A stretch of 52,044 nt of DNA. It comes from an uncultured Clostridia bacterium (lineage in GTDB: Bacteria; Bacillota; Clostridia; Christensenellales; CAG-917). This document shows positions 8,512 to 16,867 of this stretch, piece by piece. Where the stretch lies: NCBI GenBank assembly GCA_947625145.1, contig CANQNC010000008.1, forward strand, positions 1 through 52,044. Reading direction: 5' to 3'. A model generated the notes under the pieces. The model was not told the DNA's origin. It was given only the letters and a program-made list of their open reading frames with translations, and did not search any database. Made by a program: the position numbers and the translations under genes. Within the stretch, counting starts at the first letter, position 1. Each line of letters opens with the position of its first letter.

Positions 8512-8662
8512 AAAACATTATCAATCACTACAAAAACGCAATATTGATATCCGCCGCTTGAAAACATTGCATGTTTTAATGGACACGTTGAACACCCGCC
8601 CAAACTAAAAATTGTAATATGTATATGACAAAACCATTGAATAACGTCAAATAGTGCGAGTG
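8512..8662. repeat. Possible decayed copy of the palindromic element
   Basis: In the gene-free stretch 8395-8701, ACAAAAACGCAATATTGA near 8512 and GTCAAATAGTGCGAG near 8649 resemble the two outer arms of the intact elements. Between them lies TTGAAAACATTGCATGTTTTAATGG, trimmed here to its core GCATGTTTTAATGG, matching the hairpin core seen near 29.6 kb. Nothing else is recognisable in 8395-8701. Confidence 0.35.
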
Positions 8663-8701
8663 GATAGGATACTATGTGTACCAATCATAAGATAAAGAAA
8701 T

Positions 8702-8830
8702 GTAAAACCGCCTGTACGGGATGAAGAGCAAGGAAGCGCCCCCTGAACGACAAGCCAAATGTACACTTAGTACATGACTTGGCGGGCAGGGGGCGCTGAC
8801 ACAGCTATTCGCCTGTACAGACGGTTTTAC
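8702..8830. repeat. Nested palindromic element, copy P1
   Basis: Outer arms GTAAAACCGCCTGTAC (8702-8717) and GTACAGACGGTTTTAC (8815-8830) pair with one mismatch that becomes a G-U pair in minus-strand RNA. The inner stem AGCGCCCCCTG (8735-8745) pairs perfectly with 8787-8797. The apex is GCCAA-ATGTAC-ACTTA-GTACAT-GAC-TTGGC. The mfd stop codon (8829-8827) lies inside the right arm, so the element is the immediate 3' end of mfd. It lacks a clear U-tract, so simple termination is not certain. Confidence 0.85.
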
Positions 8831-11800
8831 CCCAGTAATAAAATGACTTTGGATAGGCGCTCCTCCACACTACTCTCCACGCCAAAATCAAGGACGATGT
8901 TGGGCGGAATGGAGGGAGACATGGAGGCAAAATCCATGTGTTCGGAGAGGGAATGCATGAGCGCCTCGTCATCAACGACGTCGGAGGAATAAAAGCTGAT
9001 GGTGGCGCCCTTTTTGTTGATGACGACGCGGGAGGCGCCGTGGAGCGCGGCAAGGTTTTTGATGAGGGAAATGCTGATGAGGTTTTTGAGGGGCGCGTCA
9101 ACGGCTCCGTAGACCTCGGACAATTCGTCGATAAGGCGGTCGCGCTCGGCGAGTGAGGAGACCTCGGAAATGCGCTTGTAAACGCGCAACTTGTCTATGC
9201 TGCTGACATAGCCGTCGCGAATGTACGCGGGGGCGTCCACGCGCATCTCCACGTCCCGCTTGGGCTTGCGGACAACGCCCGTCGTTGCCTCTTCGACAGC
9301 CGCTTCCAAAAGTTCGAGGTACATTTCATAGCCCACCGCGGCGATATGCCCGCTCTGTTCGGGGCCGAGAAGATTGCCCACTCCGCGGATCGCCATATCC
9401 GCAAGAGACACCTTGAATCCACTGCCTATCTCGGTGTTTTCAAGCAAGGTGCTCAGCCTCTCTTCCGCCTTGACGGTGATGAAGTCCATTTTTGGCACTG
9501 TGAAATAGGCGTGCGCCAAAACGCCGCGACGTCCCACTCTGCCTCGGATCTGATAGAGCTGCGCAAGCCCGAAGCGGTCGCTTTCAAGCACGATCAGAGT
9601 GTTTGCGTCGGGAAGATCTATGCCGTTTTCGATGATGGTGGTGGCGATGAGCACGTCGTAGCGCTTTTCGTAAAACGCGGAGATACGCTTTTCAAGCATG
9701 CCCGACGGCATCTGCCCGTGCGCCGTGATAACTCGCGCCTGAGGGCACAGATTTTCCACCTCCTCGGCGTAGCGGTCGAGGGCGCTGATGTCGTTGTAAA
9801 GGATAAGCGCCTGCCCGCCGCGCGCAAGCTCGCGATTTACGGCGTCGCGCACAACCGTGGGGTCGTATTCCACCAAATACGTCTGAATGGGAAGTCTGCC
9901 GACGGGCGGCGTCTCCAACATGGAAATGTCGCGTATGCCCGTAAGAGACATGTTGAGCGTGCGCGGAATGGGCGTCGCGGAAAGCGTGAGCACGTTGACA
10001 AGAGGATTGCGATATTTGAGGATCTCCTTGTGCTCTACGCCGAAGCGCTGTTCCTCGTCAAGCACGATGAGCCCGAGGTCCGCGAACTCGATGTCCTTTG
10101 AAAAGACCTTGTGCGTCGCTATGAGCATGTGGATGGAGCCTTCTTTCAGCCCCTTTTTTATTACCTCGACTTCGGACGCCTTTTGCAACCGCGTGAGAAG
10201 CGCGCACTTTATGCCGTAACGCGCGACCCTGCGGAGAAGATTTTCGTAGTGCTGCCTCGCAAGAATGGTGGTGGGCGCAAGCATGACGGATTGCTTGTTG
10301 TCAAGCGCGGTCTTGAACATGGCGCGGAATGCGACCTCGGTTTTGCCGAAGCCCACGTCGCCCACGATCAGCCTGTCCATGATCCGCCCTTTTTCCATGT
10401 CCTCTTTGACGTCCGCGATCGCATGCAACTGGTCGGGGGTCTCCTCGTATTCGAAGTCGTCCTCGAATTCCTTTTGCCAAATCGTGTCCTCGCCGTACTT
10501 GTAGCCCTGCTGTTGCGTGCGCTTTTTGTAGAGCTCGGCAAGGTTGAACGCCAACTTGCGCAAGGAGCGAATCACCTTTTCCTTTTCCCTTGCAAACTCC
10601 TTTCCGCCGAGTTTGTTGAGTTCGGGATCCTTTTCGCCGACAAACTTTTGAAGGTTGTCCATCTGGTCCGTCGCGACGTAAAGTATGTCTCCGTCCTTAT
10701 AGCGAAGGACGATAAATTCCCTTTCGAATTCGCCCGTGCGCAACATGGTCGTGCCCTCGCACAAACCTATGCCATGCACGCGATGCACCACATAATCCCC
10801 CGCTTTCGGTGCGGTAAACTTGCGTTTGCGGTTTCCGTCGTATGTTTTGACGCCGCCTCTGCCAACACATTCGGACATGCCGATCAGGACGATCTTTGCG
10901 GACGGATAGACCGCTCCCACCTCGATCTGCAAGGGGGTCGCCTGCAAAAGCGCGGAGCCGTTTCCGTCCTCGCTGAAAACGACGGGGACCTCGAAATCAT
11001 TGCCGAGCGAGTCGATGAGGCTCTTCGCCCTCTCGCGCGAGCCCGCGGCGATGATCACCCGCGTGCCGTTTTGCATGAAGCCTTTGAGCACGGGGATCAT
11101 GCTGGGCGGGTCAAGATAGAATTTTGTGATCTGCCTGCAATTGGGCCGAATTATCATCTTCGGCTCGAAGATCGCGCCCGAAACGCGCAAAGAGGAAAAC
11201 GCCATTTTGCGAGAGAGCAACAGTTGTCTGTTGAACTCGTTTTCGCTTATGCAAACGCTTTTGTGCGCGGGAAGTATCTCCCCGCTCTCAAGCAAATTTT
11301 TCGTTCTGCTTTCAAACTCTTTCAAAACAAGCAAGAGGCTTTCGTGCACAAGCCTCGGCTCGTCGAAGATCACCGCCGCCACGCCCGAAGAGTTTACGTA
11401 CTCCACAAGCGTCTGCGTGCAGGACAGGAAAAACGGAGTCGCCCAAACCGCGCTTGGGTCCACGGCGCCCTCCGAGATGAAATTCAGCGTCTTGGCGGCG
11501 TAGGGTATGTTGATGTTTTTGGAAAGCGCGGATCTTGCCTCGCGCGCGGCGTCCGCGTCGAGGATCAGATCGCTCAGCGGCGGGAGCAACAGCTCGTCCA
11601 CCTCGTTTGACGAAAGCATGGACTCGACGTCAAGCAGTTTTATGTTTTCAATCAGCTCGTCGAAAAAGTTTATCCTGTACGCCCGCCTGTTTGGGGCAAA
11701 CACGTCCAAAATGTCGCCGCGGAGGGCAAATTCGCCCACGCCCTCTATCATATCCTGCCTGCGATAGCCCGCTTCGACAAGCCTTTTCGCGACGTCCTGC

Positions 11801-12252
11801 GGGGAGCATATCCCCTCTTTTTGAAGATAGACGGAGCGCTTTTTAACAAGCTCCGCGGACGGGAAACGCTGTATGAGGCTCTCCACGCAGGTGACCACGG
11901 CGTCCGTCCTTCCGAACGCGATGTCCGCAAGCGCGCCCACCCTCTCCAACATGGATTCGGGCGAAATGCTCCTGCGCGGCAAAAGCACTTCGTCGCGGGG
12001 AGGGAGCACGTCCACTTTGACGCCCCAACTTGCAAGTTTGCGCGCAAAACTCCTCGCCGCCGCCATGTCCGCGGTGACCACAAGCCGCATGAGGGGAAGT
12101 TGAGAGGCGATATGCACCTTTGCGCCGTCGCAAACTTCGGCAACATAAACAGCCGACAGCCTGTCGTCCGTCAGCTTCTTTTCCCCCATCTTCATAAGCT
12201 CGCCGAGCTCGGGAGATATGTTTTGCAATTTCAACAACTCGGGTATGTTCAT
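8827..12252 (-). CDS. mfd: Transcription-repair coupling factor Mfd
   Basis: Mfd removes RNA polymerase stalled at DNA lesions and recruits UvrA. The protein has an N-terminal UvrB-like region, the RNA-polymerase-interacting/CarD-like domain (GDYVVHRVHGIGLCEGTTML), a RecG-like motor with Walker A GDVGFGKTEVA near residue 630 and Walker B DEEQRFG, motif VI-like QIRGRVGR, and the C-terminal TRCF domain. Length is 1141 residues from the ATG at 12252, normal for the family. A GTG at 12300 in the same frame would add 16 residues; neither has a good ribosome site, and 12252 fits the usual N-terminus better. It follows pth and glmU, the usual Firmicutes order. Its stop codon is supplied by the palindromic element P1. 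Confidence 0.96.
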   Translation of the reverse strand: MNIPELLKLQNISPELGELMKMGEKKLTDDRLSAVYVAEVCDGAKVHIASQLPLMRLVVTADMAAARSFARKLASWGVKVDVLPPRDEVLLPRRSISPESMLERVGALADIAFGRTDAVVTCVESLIQRFPSAELVKKRSVYLQKEGICSPQDVAKRLVEAGYRRQDMIEGVGEFALRGDILDVFAPNRRAYRINFFDELIENIKLLDVESMLSSNEVDELLLPPLSDLILDADAAREARSALSKNINIPYAAKTLNFISEGAVDPSAVWATPFFLSCTQTLVEYVNSSGVAAVIFDEPRLVHESLLLVLKEFESRTKNLLESGEILPAHKSVCISENEFNRQLLLSRKMAFSSLRVSGAIFEPKMIIRPNCRQITKFYLDPPSMIPVLKGFMQNGTRVIIAAGSRERAKSLIDSLGNDFEVPVVFSEDGNGSALLQATPLQIEVGAVYPSAKIVLIGMSECVGRGGVKTYDGNRKRKFTAPKAGDYVVHRVHGIGLCEGTTMLRTGEFEREFIVLRYKDGDILYVATDQMDNLQKFVGEKDPELNKLGGKEFAREKEKVIRSLRKLAFNLAELYKKRTQQQGYKYGEDTIWQKEFEDDFEYEETPDQLHAIADVKEDMEKGRIMDRLIVGDVGFGKTEVAFRAMFKTALDNKQSVMLAPTTILARQHYENLLRRVARYGIKCALLTRLQKASEVEVIKKGLKEGSIHMLIATHKVFSKDIEFADLGLIVLDEEQRFGVEHKEILKYRNPLVNVLTLSATPIPRTLNMSLTGIRDISMLETPPVGRLPIQTYLVEYDPTVVRDAVNRELARGGQALILYNDISALDRYAEEVENLCPQARVITAHGQMPSGMLEKRISAFYEKRYDVLIATTIIENGIDLPDANTLIVLESDRFGLAQLYQIRGRVGRRGVLAHAYFTVPKMDFITVKAEERLSTLLENTEIGSGFKVSLADMAIRGVGNLLGPEQSGHIAAVGYEMYLELLEAAVEEATTGVVRKPKRDVEMRVDAPAYIRDGYVSSIDKLRVYKRISEVSSLAERDRLIDELSEVYGAVDAPLKNLISISLIKNLAALHGASRVVINKKGATISFYSSDVVDDEALMHSLSEHMDFASMSPSIPPNIVLDFGVESSVEERLSKVILLLG

Positions 12253-12314
12253 TTTTCTTTTGCCAACGTCAATGTTTTTCAGAATACGGCGAAAAGTCAC
12301 GGGGAGACATTATG

Positions 12315-12893
12315 TCAATGCCTGTTCAACTTTTCCTGAAGCCTTGCGAGGTCCTTCCTTTCGACAAGCCCGACAAGCGCGTCCACCGCGTTTGCGTACG
12401 CGGGAGCAAGCGCCGTCAAGTCGTCATAGCTGATCTTTGCAAGCACAAAATCCAACAGTTCAAGCTCTCCCGCCTCAAGCCGCGAGGAGCGAGTGCCCAC
12501 GCGAAGTCTGAAAAACTCCTCGCTGCCAAGCTCCGCCACCACGCTGCGCATGCCGTTGTGCGTGCCGCTGCTGCCCGCCTCTCTGAGCCTGAGTTTGCCT
12601 ATGGGCAGGTCCACGTCGTCGTAGCACACAACGAGGTCGCGCGCGGGATCCACGTCGAATTTTCTGACGAGTTTTCTGACCGCTTCCCCCGAATTGTTCA
12701 TGTAGGTTTCGGGTTTTGCGAGGACAAATTTTTCCCCTTTCCATTCGCCGAGCGCGAGGCGCGCGTCGCAATCCCTCTTGCAAAAGCGGACTTTGAGCCT
12801 TTTCGCAAGCTCGTCTACGACGTCGAAGCCTACGTTGTGGTAGGTGCGTTTGTACTTTGCGCCCGGGTTGCCAAGCCCGACGATCAAAATCAT
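12315..12893 (-). CDS. pth: Peptidyl-tRNA hydrolase
   Basis: Pth cleaves the ester bond of peptidyl-tRNAs released prematurely from ribosomes, recycling tRNA. The family motifs are all visible: LIVGLGNPG, the catalytic His in YHNVGFD, KPETYMNNSGEAV, and YDDVDLPIGKLRLR followed by GSSGTHNGMRS. The 192-residue length is typical. I start at the ATG at 12893, which has AAGGGG 6 nt upstream; a TTG two codons earlier overlaps that spacing. It sits 21 nt after glmU and before mfd and is probably co-transcribed with both. In spore formers this gene is also known as spoVC. Confidence 0.95.
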   Translation of the reverse strand: MILIVGLGNPGAKYKRTYHNVGFDVVDELAKRLKVRFCKRDCDARLALGEWKGEKFVLAKPETYMNNSGEAVRKLVRKFDVDPARDLVVCYDDVDLPIGKLRLREAGSSGTHNGMRSVVAELGSEEFFRLRVGTRSSRLEAGELELLDFVLAKISYDDLTALAPAYANAVDALVGLVERKDLARLQEKLNRH

Positions 12894-12914
12894 ATCCAAC
12901 CCCTTCGGGCGAAG

Positions 12915-13922
12915 CTACGTCGCCCTATGCTTTGTATCCTGCCTTACTCTGCCGATCGTGAAACTGCCGCCTTCGAGGTCCCGCGTGACCGTCGTCCCCG
13001 CCGCGATATACGCGCCGTCTCCCACGCGAAGAGGAGCAACGAGATTTGTGTTTGCGCCGATAAAACAGCCCTTGCCCACAAACGTCCTGTGCTTTTTTGC
13101 GCCGTCATAGTTGCAAAACACCGCGCCACAGCCCACGTTTGTGCCGTCCCCCACTTCCGCGTCGCCTATGTACGCCAGATGCGCCGCCTTGACGCCTGCG
13201 CCGAGCGTTGAGGACTTGATCTCCACAAAATCGCCGACTCTGCAATTTTCCCCCACGCTTGCGCAGCGAAGCCTCGCGAAGGGACCTACGCTCGCGCCGC
13301 TTGCCACGTGCGAGTCGCAAAGATAGGATTCCTCCACCCTCGCGCCCTTTTCGACATGCGAATTTATGATATGCGAGTGGGACACGACTCCCTCTATCAC
13401 GCTGTCGCCCTCAATGTGGCAAAAGGGCAGGATCGTCGCGCCCGCCGCGATATGCGCCGCGTCGTCTATCGTCACGCTGTCGCCGAACGGAATGAACGCG
13501 CCCTCGTCCACAAAACGGCGGACGATTTGCTCTCTTTTCAGATTATACACCATACAAGCCGATTTTGTATCGACAATCCTGAAAAAAGCCTCGTCTCTTA
13601 CAAAAATTCCGCTGTTGGGCTGTCTGCCGAAGCAAATGAAACATGGGCTATCCTTGCCGCCCAAACCAAGATAGCCTATTTTTTTCGCTTTCATCCGCCT
13701 GATGAGCAGGTCTATCGCCTCGCGCGTGACAAGAGGCATGTCAAGCGTGAGCGCAATGTTGATGTCCTCCGCGCCCTCCGACATACGCTCGTACGCCTCA
13801 AGCGAGGTCTCCGCGATCGCGGGCTCGCGCGCGCCCACTCCTCCGAGCGTAAATTCCGCCGCGCTCCGCCCCAACAGCCTAAAATCGGAATATTCGGTTT
13901 TCAAAAAGATAAAATTTTCCAT
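12915..13922 (-). CDS. glmU: GlmU-like glucosamine-1-phosphate acetyltransferase with truncated pyrophosphorylase domain
   Basis: GlmU normally acetylates glucosamine-1-phosphate and then makes UDP-GlcNAc for the cell wall. The C-terminal left-handed beta-helix is intact: [42 protein letters not shown] and [11 protein letters not shown], with the Arg, Lys, His, Tyr and Asn counterparts of the E. coli acetyltransferase site. The N-terminal half is only about 135 residues, against ~230 normally, and lacks the LxxGxGTRM nucleotide loop; an in-frame TAG five codons upstream rules out a longer start. [19 protein letters not shown] is a remnant of the nucleotidyltransferase fold. Total 335 residues instead of ~455. 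Uridylyltransfer is therefore probably done elsewhere. First gene of glmU-pth-mfd. Confidence 0.85.
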   Translation of the reverse strand: MENFIFLKTEYSDFRLLGRSAAEFTLGGVGAREPAIAETSLEAYERMSEGAEDINIALTLDMPLVTREAIDLLIRRMKAKKIGYLGLGGKDSPCFICFGRQPNSGIFVRDEAFFRIVDTKSACMVYNLKREQIVRRFVDEGAFIPFGDSVTIDDAAHIAAGATILPFCHIEGDSVIEGVVSHSHIINSHVEKGARVEESYLCDSHVASGASVGPFARLRCASVGENCRVGDFVEIKSSTLGAGVKAAHLAYIGDAEVGDGTNVGCGAVFCNYDGAKKHRTFVGKGCFIGANTNLVAPLRVGDGAYIAAGTTVTRDLEGGSFTIGRVRQDTKHRAT

Positions 13923-13978
13923 AACTACATTCTATTCGGCAACGCAAAAAAGCATTACACGCTTGATTTATTGCAAAA

Positions 13979-13999
13979 ATCTCCGCCGTCTGCGGAGAT
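13979..13999. terminator. Hairpin terminator between glmU and the 52-aa gene
   Basis: An 8-bp perfect stem ATCTCCGC/GCGGAGAT (13979-13986 with 13992-13999) with a 5-nt loop, followed on the minus strand by TTTTGC and on the plus strand by CTTTCTTTC. It could end minus-strand transcription from the 52-residue gene ahead of glmU. Confidence 0.6.
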
Positions 14000-14197
14000 C
14001 TTTCTTTCATATTGTTTTGCGGCGATATGAGTCGCCTGCCGTTTGCCGCGAGCTTCGGCGAGGCGCTTATTCCGTCGCCTTGCGCATGGAGCCGATTTCT
14101 TCCATATGCCCAATTCCACATGCGCTGATTGCTTCCCATTCCGTATGTCCCGCGCTTTTGCAAAAGGCGTATGGTTCAATGTGATTTTACATACAAA

Positions 14198-14296
14198 ATC
14201 GCCGTCTGTATGTCCCGTGCGATCCCACTTGCGGGAATCGCCGTCTGTATGTCCCGTGCGATCCCACTTGCGGGAATCGCCGTCTGTATGTCCCGT
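14198..14296. repeat. 39-bp tandem repeat, 2.5 units
   Basis: Two identical 39-bp units (14198-14236, 14237-14275) and a 21-bp partial third start ATCGCCGTCTGTATGTCCCG. Related but diverged phrases (CCGTATGTCCCG near 14140, CCATATGCCC near 14101) lie upstream. The surrounding gap 13923-14340 holds no convincing gene; the period is a multiple of three, so open frames on both strands are a by-product. Confidence 0.85.
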
Positions 14297-14340
14297 CGAA
14301 GGACGCGGCGGAGACGAGCAAGCCAAGAGAGGCTTCCAAC

Positions 14341-14499
14341 CTATTCGGCTATCTGCTCAAGTTCTATGCCTGAGGACGGCATATATTCCTTAAGCTGTTC
14401 GGGAGAGATTCCCAGCACGCAAGCGACAATTGCCACGGCAAGCGAGATGAAGGTCAGAATGATGAGCATTATGATTTTTTTGCGTTTATTTTCGTCCAT
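14341..14499 (-). CDS. Small single-pass membrane protein (52 aa)
   Basis: The protein has a basic N-terminus (MDENKRKK), one membrane helix (about 9-30, IIMLIILTFISLAVAIVACVL) and a short acidic C-terminal tail. The ATG at 14499 has AAGGGGG 7 nt upstream, so this start is well supported; the frame continues upstream without a ribosome site. It stands alone between two repeat-rich gaps. No family recognised. Confidence 0.65.
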   Translation of the reverse strand: MDENKRKKIIMLIILTFISLAVAIVACVLGISPEQLKEYMPSSGIELEQIAE

Positions 14500-14664
14500 A
14501 TGATCCCCCTTGAAATGATATTTGCCCTCGGGGGTCCGTCCGACGTCCTTCGACACTGCCACCTTAATACGGCGCGAGCGCAAAACTCAACAAATTATGT
14601 CAAAAATATCCTTGCTTTTTTTCAAACATTGCGGAAGATATATTTTCATCCGAAAATCAAACGT

Positions 14665-14838
14665 ATAAAAAACATTATAGTTTAATTAGACTTTATAAAA
14701 CCTTACAGTATAATCAAACTATATTAAAATCAATAAACAAATTAAAGAATGATAAAAACATTACAATCCACTCAACCCTTATAAAAAAGTTACAATTCAA
14801 TCAAATTCTGAAAAATTCAACTCAAATCAAATCGTATG
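14665..14838. repeat. AT-rich degenerate tandem repeat, ~29-bp period
   Basis: Six successive units begin at about 14665, 14695, 14723, 14752, 14781 and 14811. The best conserved ones read ATAAAAACATTACAATCCA and ATAAAAAAGTTACAATTCA, each followed by a TCAA-containing segment. The tract is much richer in A+T than its surroundings and lies 165-340 bp upstream of the 52-residue gene. No gene is visible in 14500-14903. Confidence 0.65.
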
Positions 14839-14903
14839 AAAAATGCCTTTGCCTTTCAAACGGAAGCCTTTCGATAAGGCGCGAAAACTTCGGGCGGGCA
14901 AGT

Positions 14904-15359
14904 TCAGCCCTTCTTGCGCTTTTTTGCGAAAAAGTCGCTGAGCAGTGCCGAGCACTCGTCGCTGAGGTATCCCCCCGTCACTTCGATATAGTGATTGAAA
15001 AGCCCTCTTTCAAACAGATTTATTTTTGAGGTATACGCCCCGGATTTTAGGTCAAAAGCGCCGAAATACAGCCTGTCTATGCGCGCGTTTATCATGGCGC
15101 CCGCGCACATGGGGCATGGCTCGAGAGTGACGTACATCTCGCACCCCTCAAGCCACCAATTGCCAAGCGCTTTTGCCGCGCGGCTGAGCGCGACGATCTC
15201 GGCATGACAGATCGCGTTGCCCTCCCTCTCCTTGAAGTTGCAACCAGTTGCGACGACCTCTCCGTTTTTGACAATGACCGCGCCGACGGGCACTTCGTCG
15301 CATGCCGCGCTCTCCTTGGCAAGCTCTATCGCCATAAGCATAAATTTTTCGTCGTACAT
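14904..15359 (-). CDS. tadA: tRNA-specific adenosine deaminase
   Basis: TadA converts A34 to inosine in tRNA-Arg(ACG), allowing decoding of CGN codons. The zinc deaminase motifs are C51-H52-A53-E54 (catalytic Glu) and P81-C82-P83-M84-C85 with TLE before it. The 151-residue length is normal. I start at the ATG at 15359, with AGGTG 5 nt upstream; a TTG one codon earlier is less likely. It is the last gene of the long minus-strand operon, 96 nt after rlmH. The C-terminus AKKRKKG is basic, as usual. Confidence 0.94.
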   Translation of the reverse strand: MYDEKFMLMAIELAKESAACDEVPVGAVIVKNGEVVATGCNFKEREGNAICHAEIVALSRAAKALGNWWLEGCEMYVTLEPCPMCAGAMINARIDRLYFGAFDLKSGAYTSKINLFERGLFNHYIEVTGGYLSDECSALLSDFFAKKRKKG

Positions 15360-15455
15360 CAAAACACCTGCTTTATCTTTGATTTTTAATCATTAAACTG
15401 CCCTTTTTGACAATTTGCGCGTTTTCAGACATCCTCGCCCGACCCTCCAAACGCC

Positions 15456-15914
15456 TCATTTGTGATAGGGTACGCCCGCGTTGATCGTAAGCGCGCGGTA
15501 GACCTGCTCGGCAAGCATGACCCTGAAAAGTTGATGCGGAAACGTCGGTTTGCCAAAGGACAACACCTCGTCCGCCGCCGCCCTTGCGCTGTCCGAAAGG
15601 CCGTGGCTTCCGCCCACAAGGAAGGAAAATTCGGACGTCCCTTCCCCGCATTTTGCCGCGATAAGTTCCGCGAATTGTTTGCTGTCAAGTTGCTTCCCGC
15701 GCGGGTCGAGCGCGACGACAAAGCCTTTTGCCCTGCCCGTCAGCGCGTCGCTTTCCACCTGACTTTGCATGGCGGGAGGCAAGCTCTTGTTGCCCTCGGC
15801 GAGTTCGACGACATTGACTTCTGCAAATCGCGAACAGCGTTTGAGATATTCCGCAAGCGCGTCCGTCCAAAACTTTTCTTTAAGTTTGCCAATGGCGATT
15901 ATGTTGATCTTCAT
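15456..15914 (-). CDS. rlmH: 23S rRNA (pseudouridine1915-N3)-methyltransferase
   Basis: RlmH is the small SPOUT methyltransferase that methylates pseudouridine 1915 in helix 69 of 23S rRNA. The 152-residue protein starts MKINIIAIGKLKEKFWTDAL and has the SAM-knot segments LDPRGKQLDSKQFAELI, FLVGGSHGLSD and the C-terminal FPHQLFRVMLAEQVYRAL ending in PYHK. Length and motifs match the family throughout. The ATG at 15914 overlaps the stop of the upstream CPBP protease gene (ATGA), with GGGGG 8 nt before it, so translation is coupled. An open frame runs far upstream, but it belongs to another frame of the protease gene. Confidence 0.96.
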   Translation of the reverse strand: MKINIIAIGKLKEKFWTDALAEYLKRCSRFAEVNVVELAEGNKSLPPAMQSQVESDALTGRAKGFVVALDPRGKQLDSKQFAELIAAKCGEGTSEFSFLVGGSHGLSDSARAAADEVLSFGKPTFPHQLFRVMLAEQVYRALTINAGVPYHK

Positions 15915-16867
15915 CTCATCATCCCCCACGCGAAACTGAACAGAGTGGCGATCACCCCGACCGCGACCGTCGCGACAAATGGCGGGTCCAACGCAAGCGG
16001 AAGTTTGCCCGCGGGGGAGGAAAACGCCTCTTTGACCCTTCCCTCGCGCACGGCGTCCTTGCGCATGCGCACGAGCATGAGCATAGCAAGCCCCGCGCAC
16101 AGCACGACCATGACCACGGAAACGCCCATTCCGACGGGATCCGTACGCAACCAATTGTCCACGACGTTGACAAACTCGAACGCGCCGCCGTTTTGTGCGA
16201 TATAGCCCGAAATCACAGACCACGCGTTGTTGAGGAAGTGCATAAACATGCCCGGGAAGATGGAACCCGTATAGTACATTGCAAGCGCCATGACCACGCC
16301 GTCCAAAAAGGTGTAGCCCGTTTGCACTATGTTTTGATGCATGAGGGAGAAGAGCAACGCGGATATTAGCGCAAACTTCCACCCGCACTCCCTGTAGCCC
16401 GCGTACAACAGCCCGCGGTGGGAGATCTCCTCGAAAACGGCGGGAAGCACGGCGACGAGGACAAGCTCTCTGAACAGCACGTCCACGCCCGAATAGTCCG
16501 TGGGGCTTGAAACATGCACAAAGCCCATCATTTGAAGCAAGATCTGCCACATATAGGAAAACCCCGACGCGACAACGATCATGCAAACCGCAAGCAGCGC
16601 GGTCCTGAGCGAATTTCTGCCCGACAGCCTGCGCGCGCCGAAGTCGCGGGGGATCTGAGCGAGGCTTCCGCTCTCATTCCTCACGACAGTGACCCAATAG
16701 AGGAAAAGAGGCATGACGCCGAAGATGAGCAATTGCACTACGCAAGTGAAATAGACGTCCGCGCCCACGTCCGAAAAGGAGGAATATATCGCGGACGAAG
16801 CCCTGAGAATGAGCGTGGCGATCACGACGGAAAAATAGATATACCCTACGCTGAGCCTTCTTGTCAT
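15911..16867 (-). CDS. CPBP family intramembrane metalloprotease, paralogue 1
   Basis: A 318-residue polytopic protein with about eight helices and the CPBP/Abi motifs: F-E146-E147-ISHR151-G, FSLMHQN and FMHFLNN. These form the glutamate/histidine active site of Rce1-like prenyl-protein peptidases; in Firmicutes, relatives act in bacteriocin self-immunity or unknown membrane proteolysis. The ATG at 16867 overlaps the stop of paralogue 2 (ATGA), and its own stop overlaps the start of rlmH. An upstream extension of the frame to 17053 lies in paralogue 2 and is rejected. The pairing with a second CPBP gene suggests related but distinct substrates. Substrate unknown. Confidence 0.88.
   Translation of the reverse strand: MTRRLSVGYIYFSVVIATLILRASSAIYSSFSDVGADVYFTCVVQLLIFGVMPLFLYWVTVVRNESGSLAQIPRDFGARRLSGRNSLRTALLAVCMIVVASGFSYMWQILLQMMGFVHVSSPTDYSGVDVLFRELVLVAVLPAVFEEISHRGLLYAGYRECGWKFALISALLFSLMHQNIVQTGYTFLDGVVMALAMYYTGSIFPGMFMHFLNNAWSVISGYIAQNGGAFEFVNVVDNWLRTDPVGMGVSVVMVVLCAGLAMLMLVRMRKDAVREGRVKEAFSSPAGKLPLALDPPFVATVAVGVIATLFSFAWGMMR

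Noticed and set aside
10111..11610. 499-codon plus-strand frame
   Set aside because: Lies entirely opposite mfd; composition effect of GC-rich codons.
13955..14326. 123-codon minus-strand frame containing 13-residue repeats
   Set aside because: TTG start without a good ribosome site, and both strands are open here because of the 39-bp repeat; kept only as a finding on the repeat.
15373..15432. 19-codon minus-strand frame (MSENAQIVKK...) between rlmH and tadA
   Set aside because: A GAGG abuts its ATG with no spacing and the peptide has no leader-like features; too short to support.
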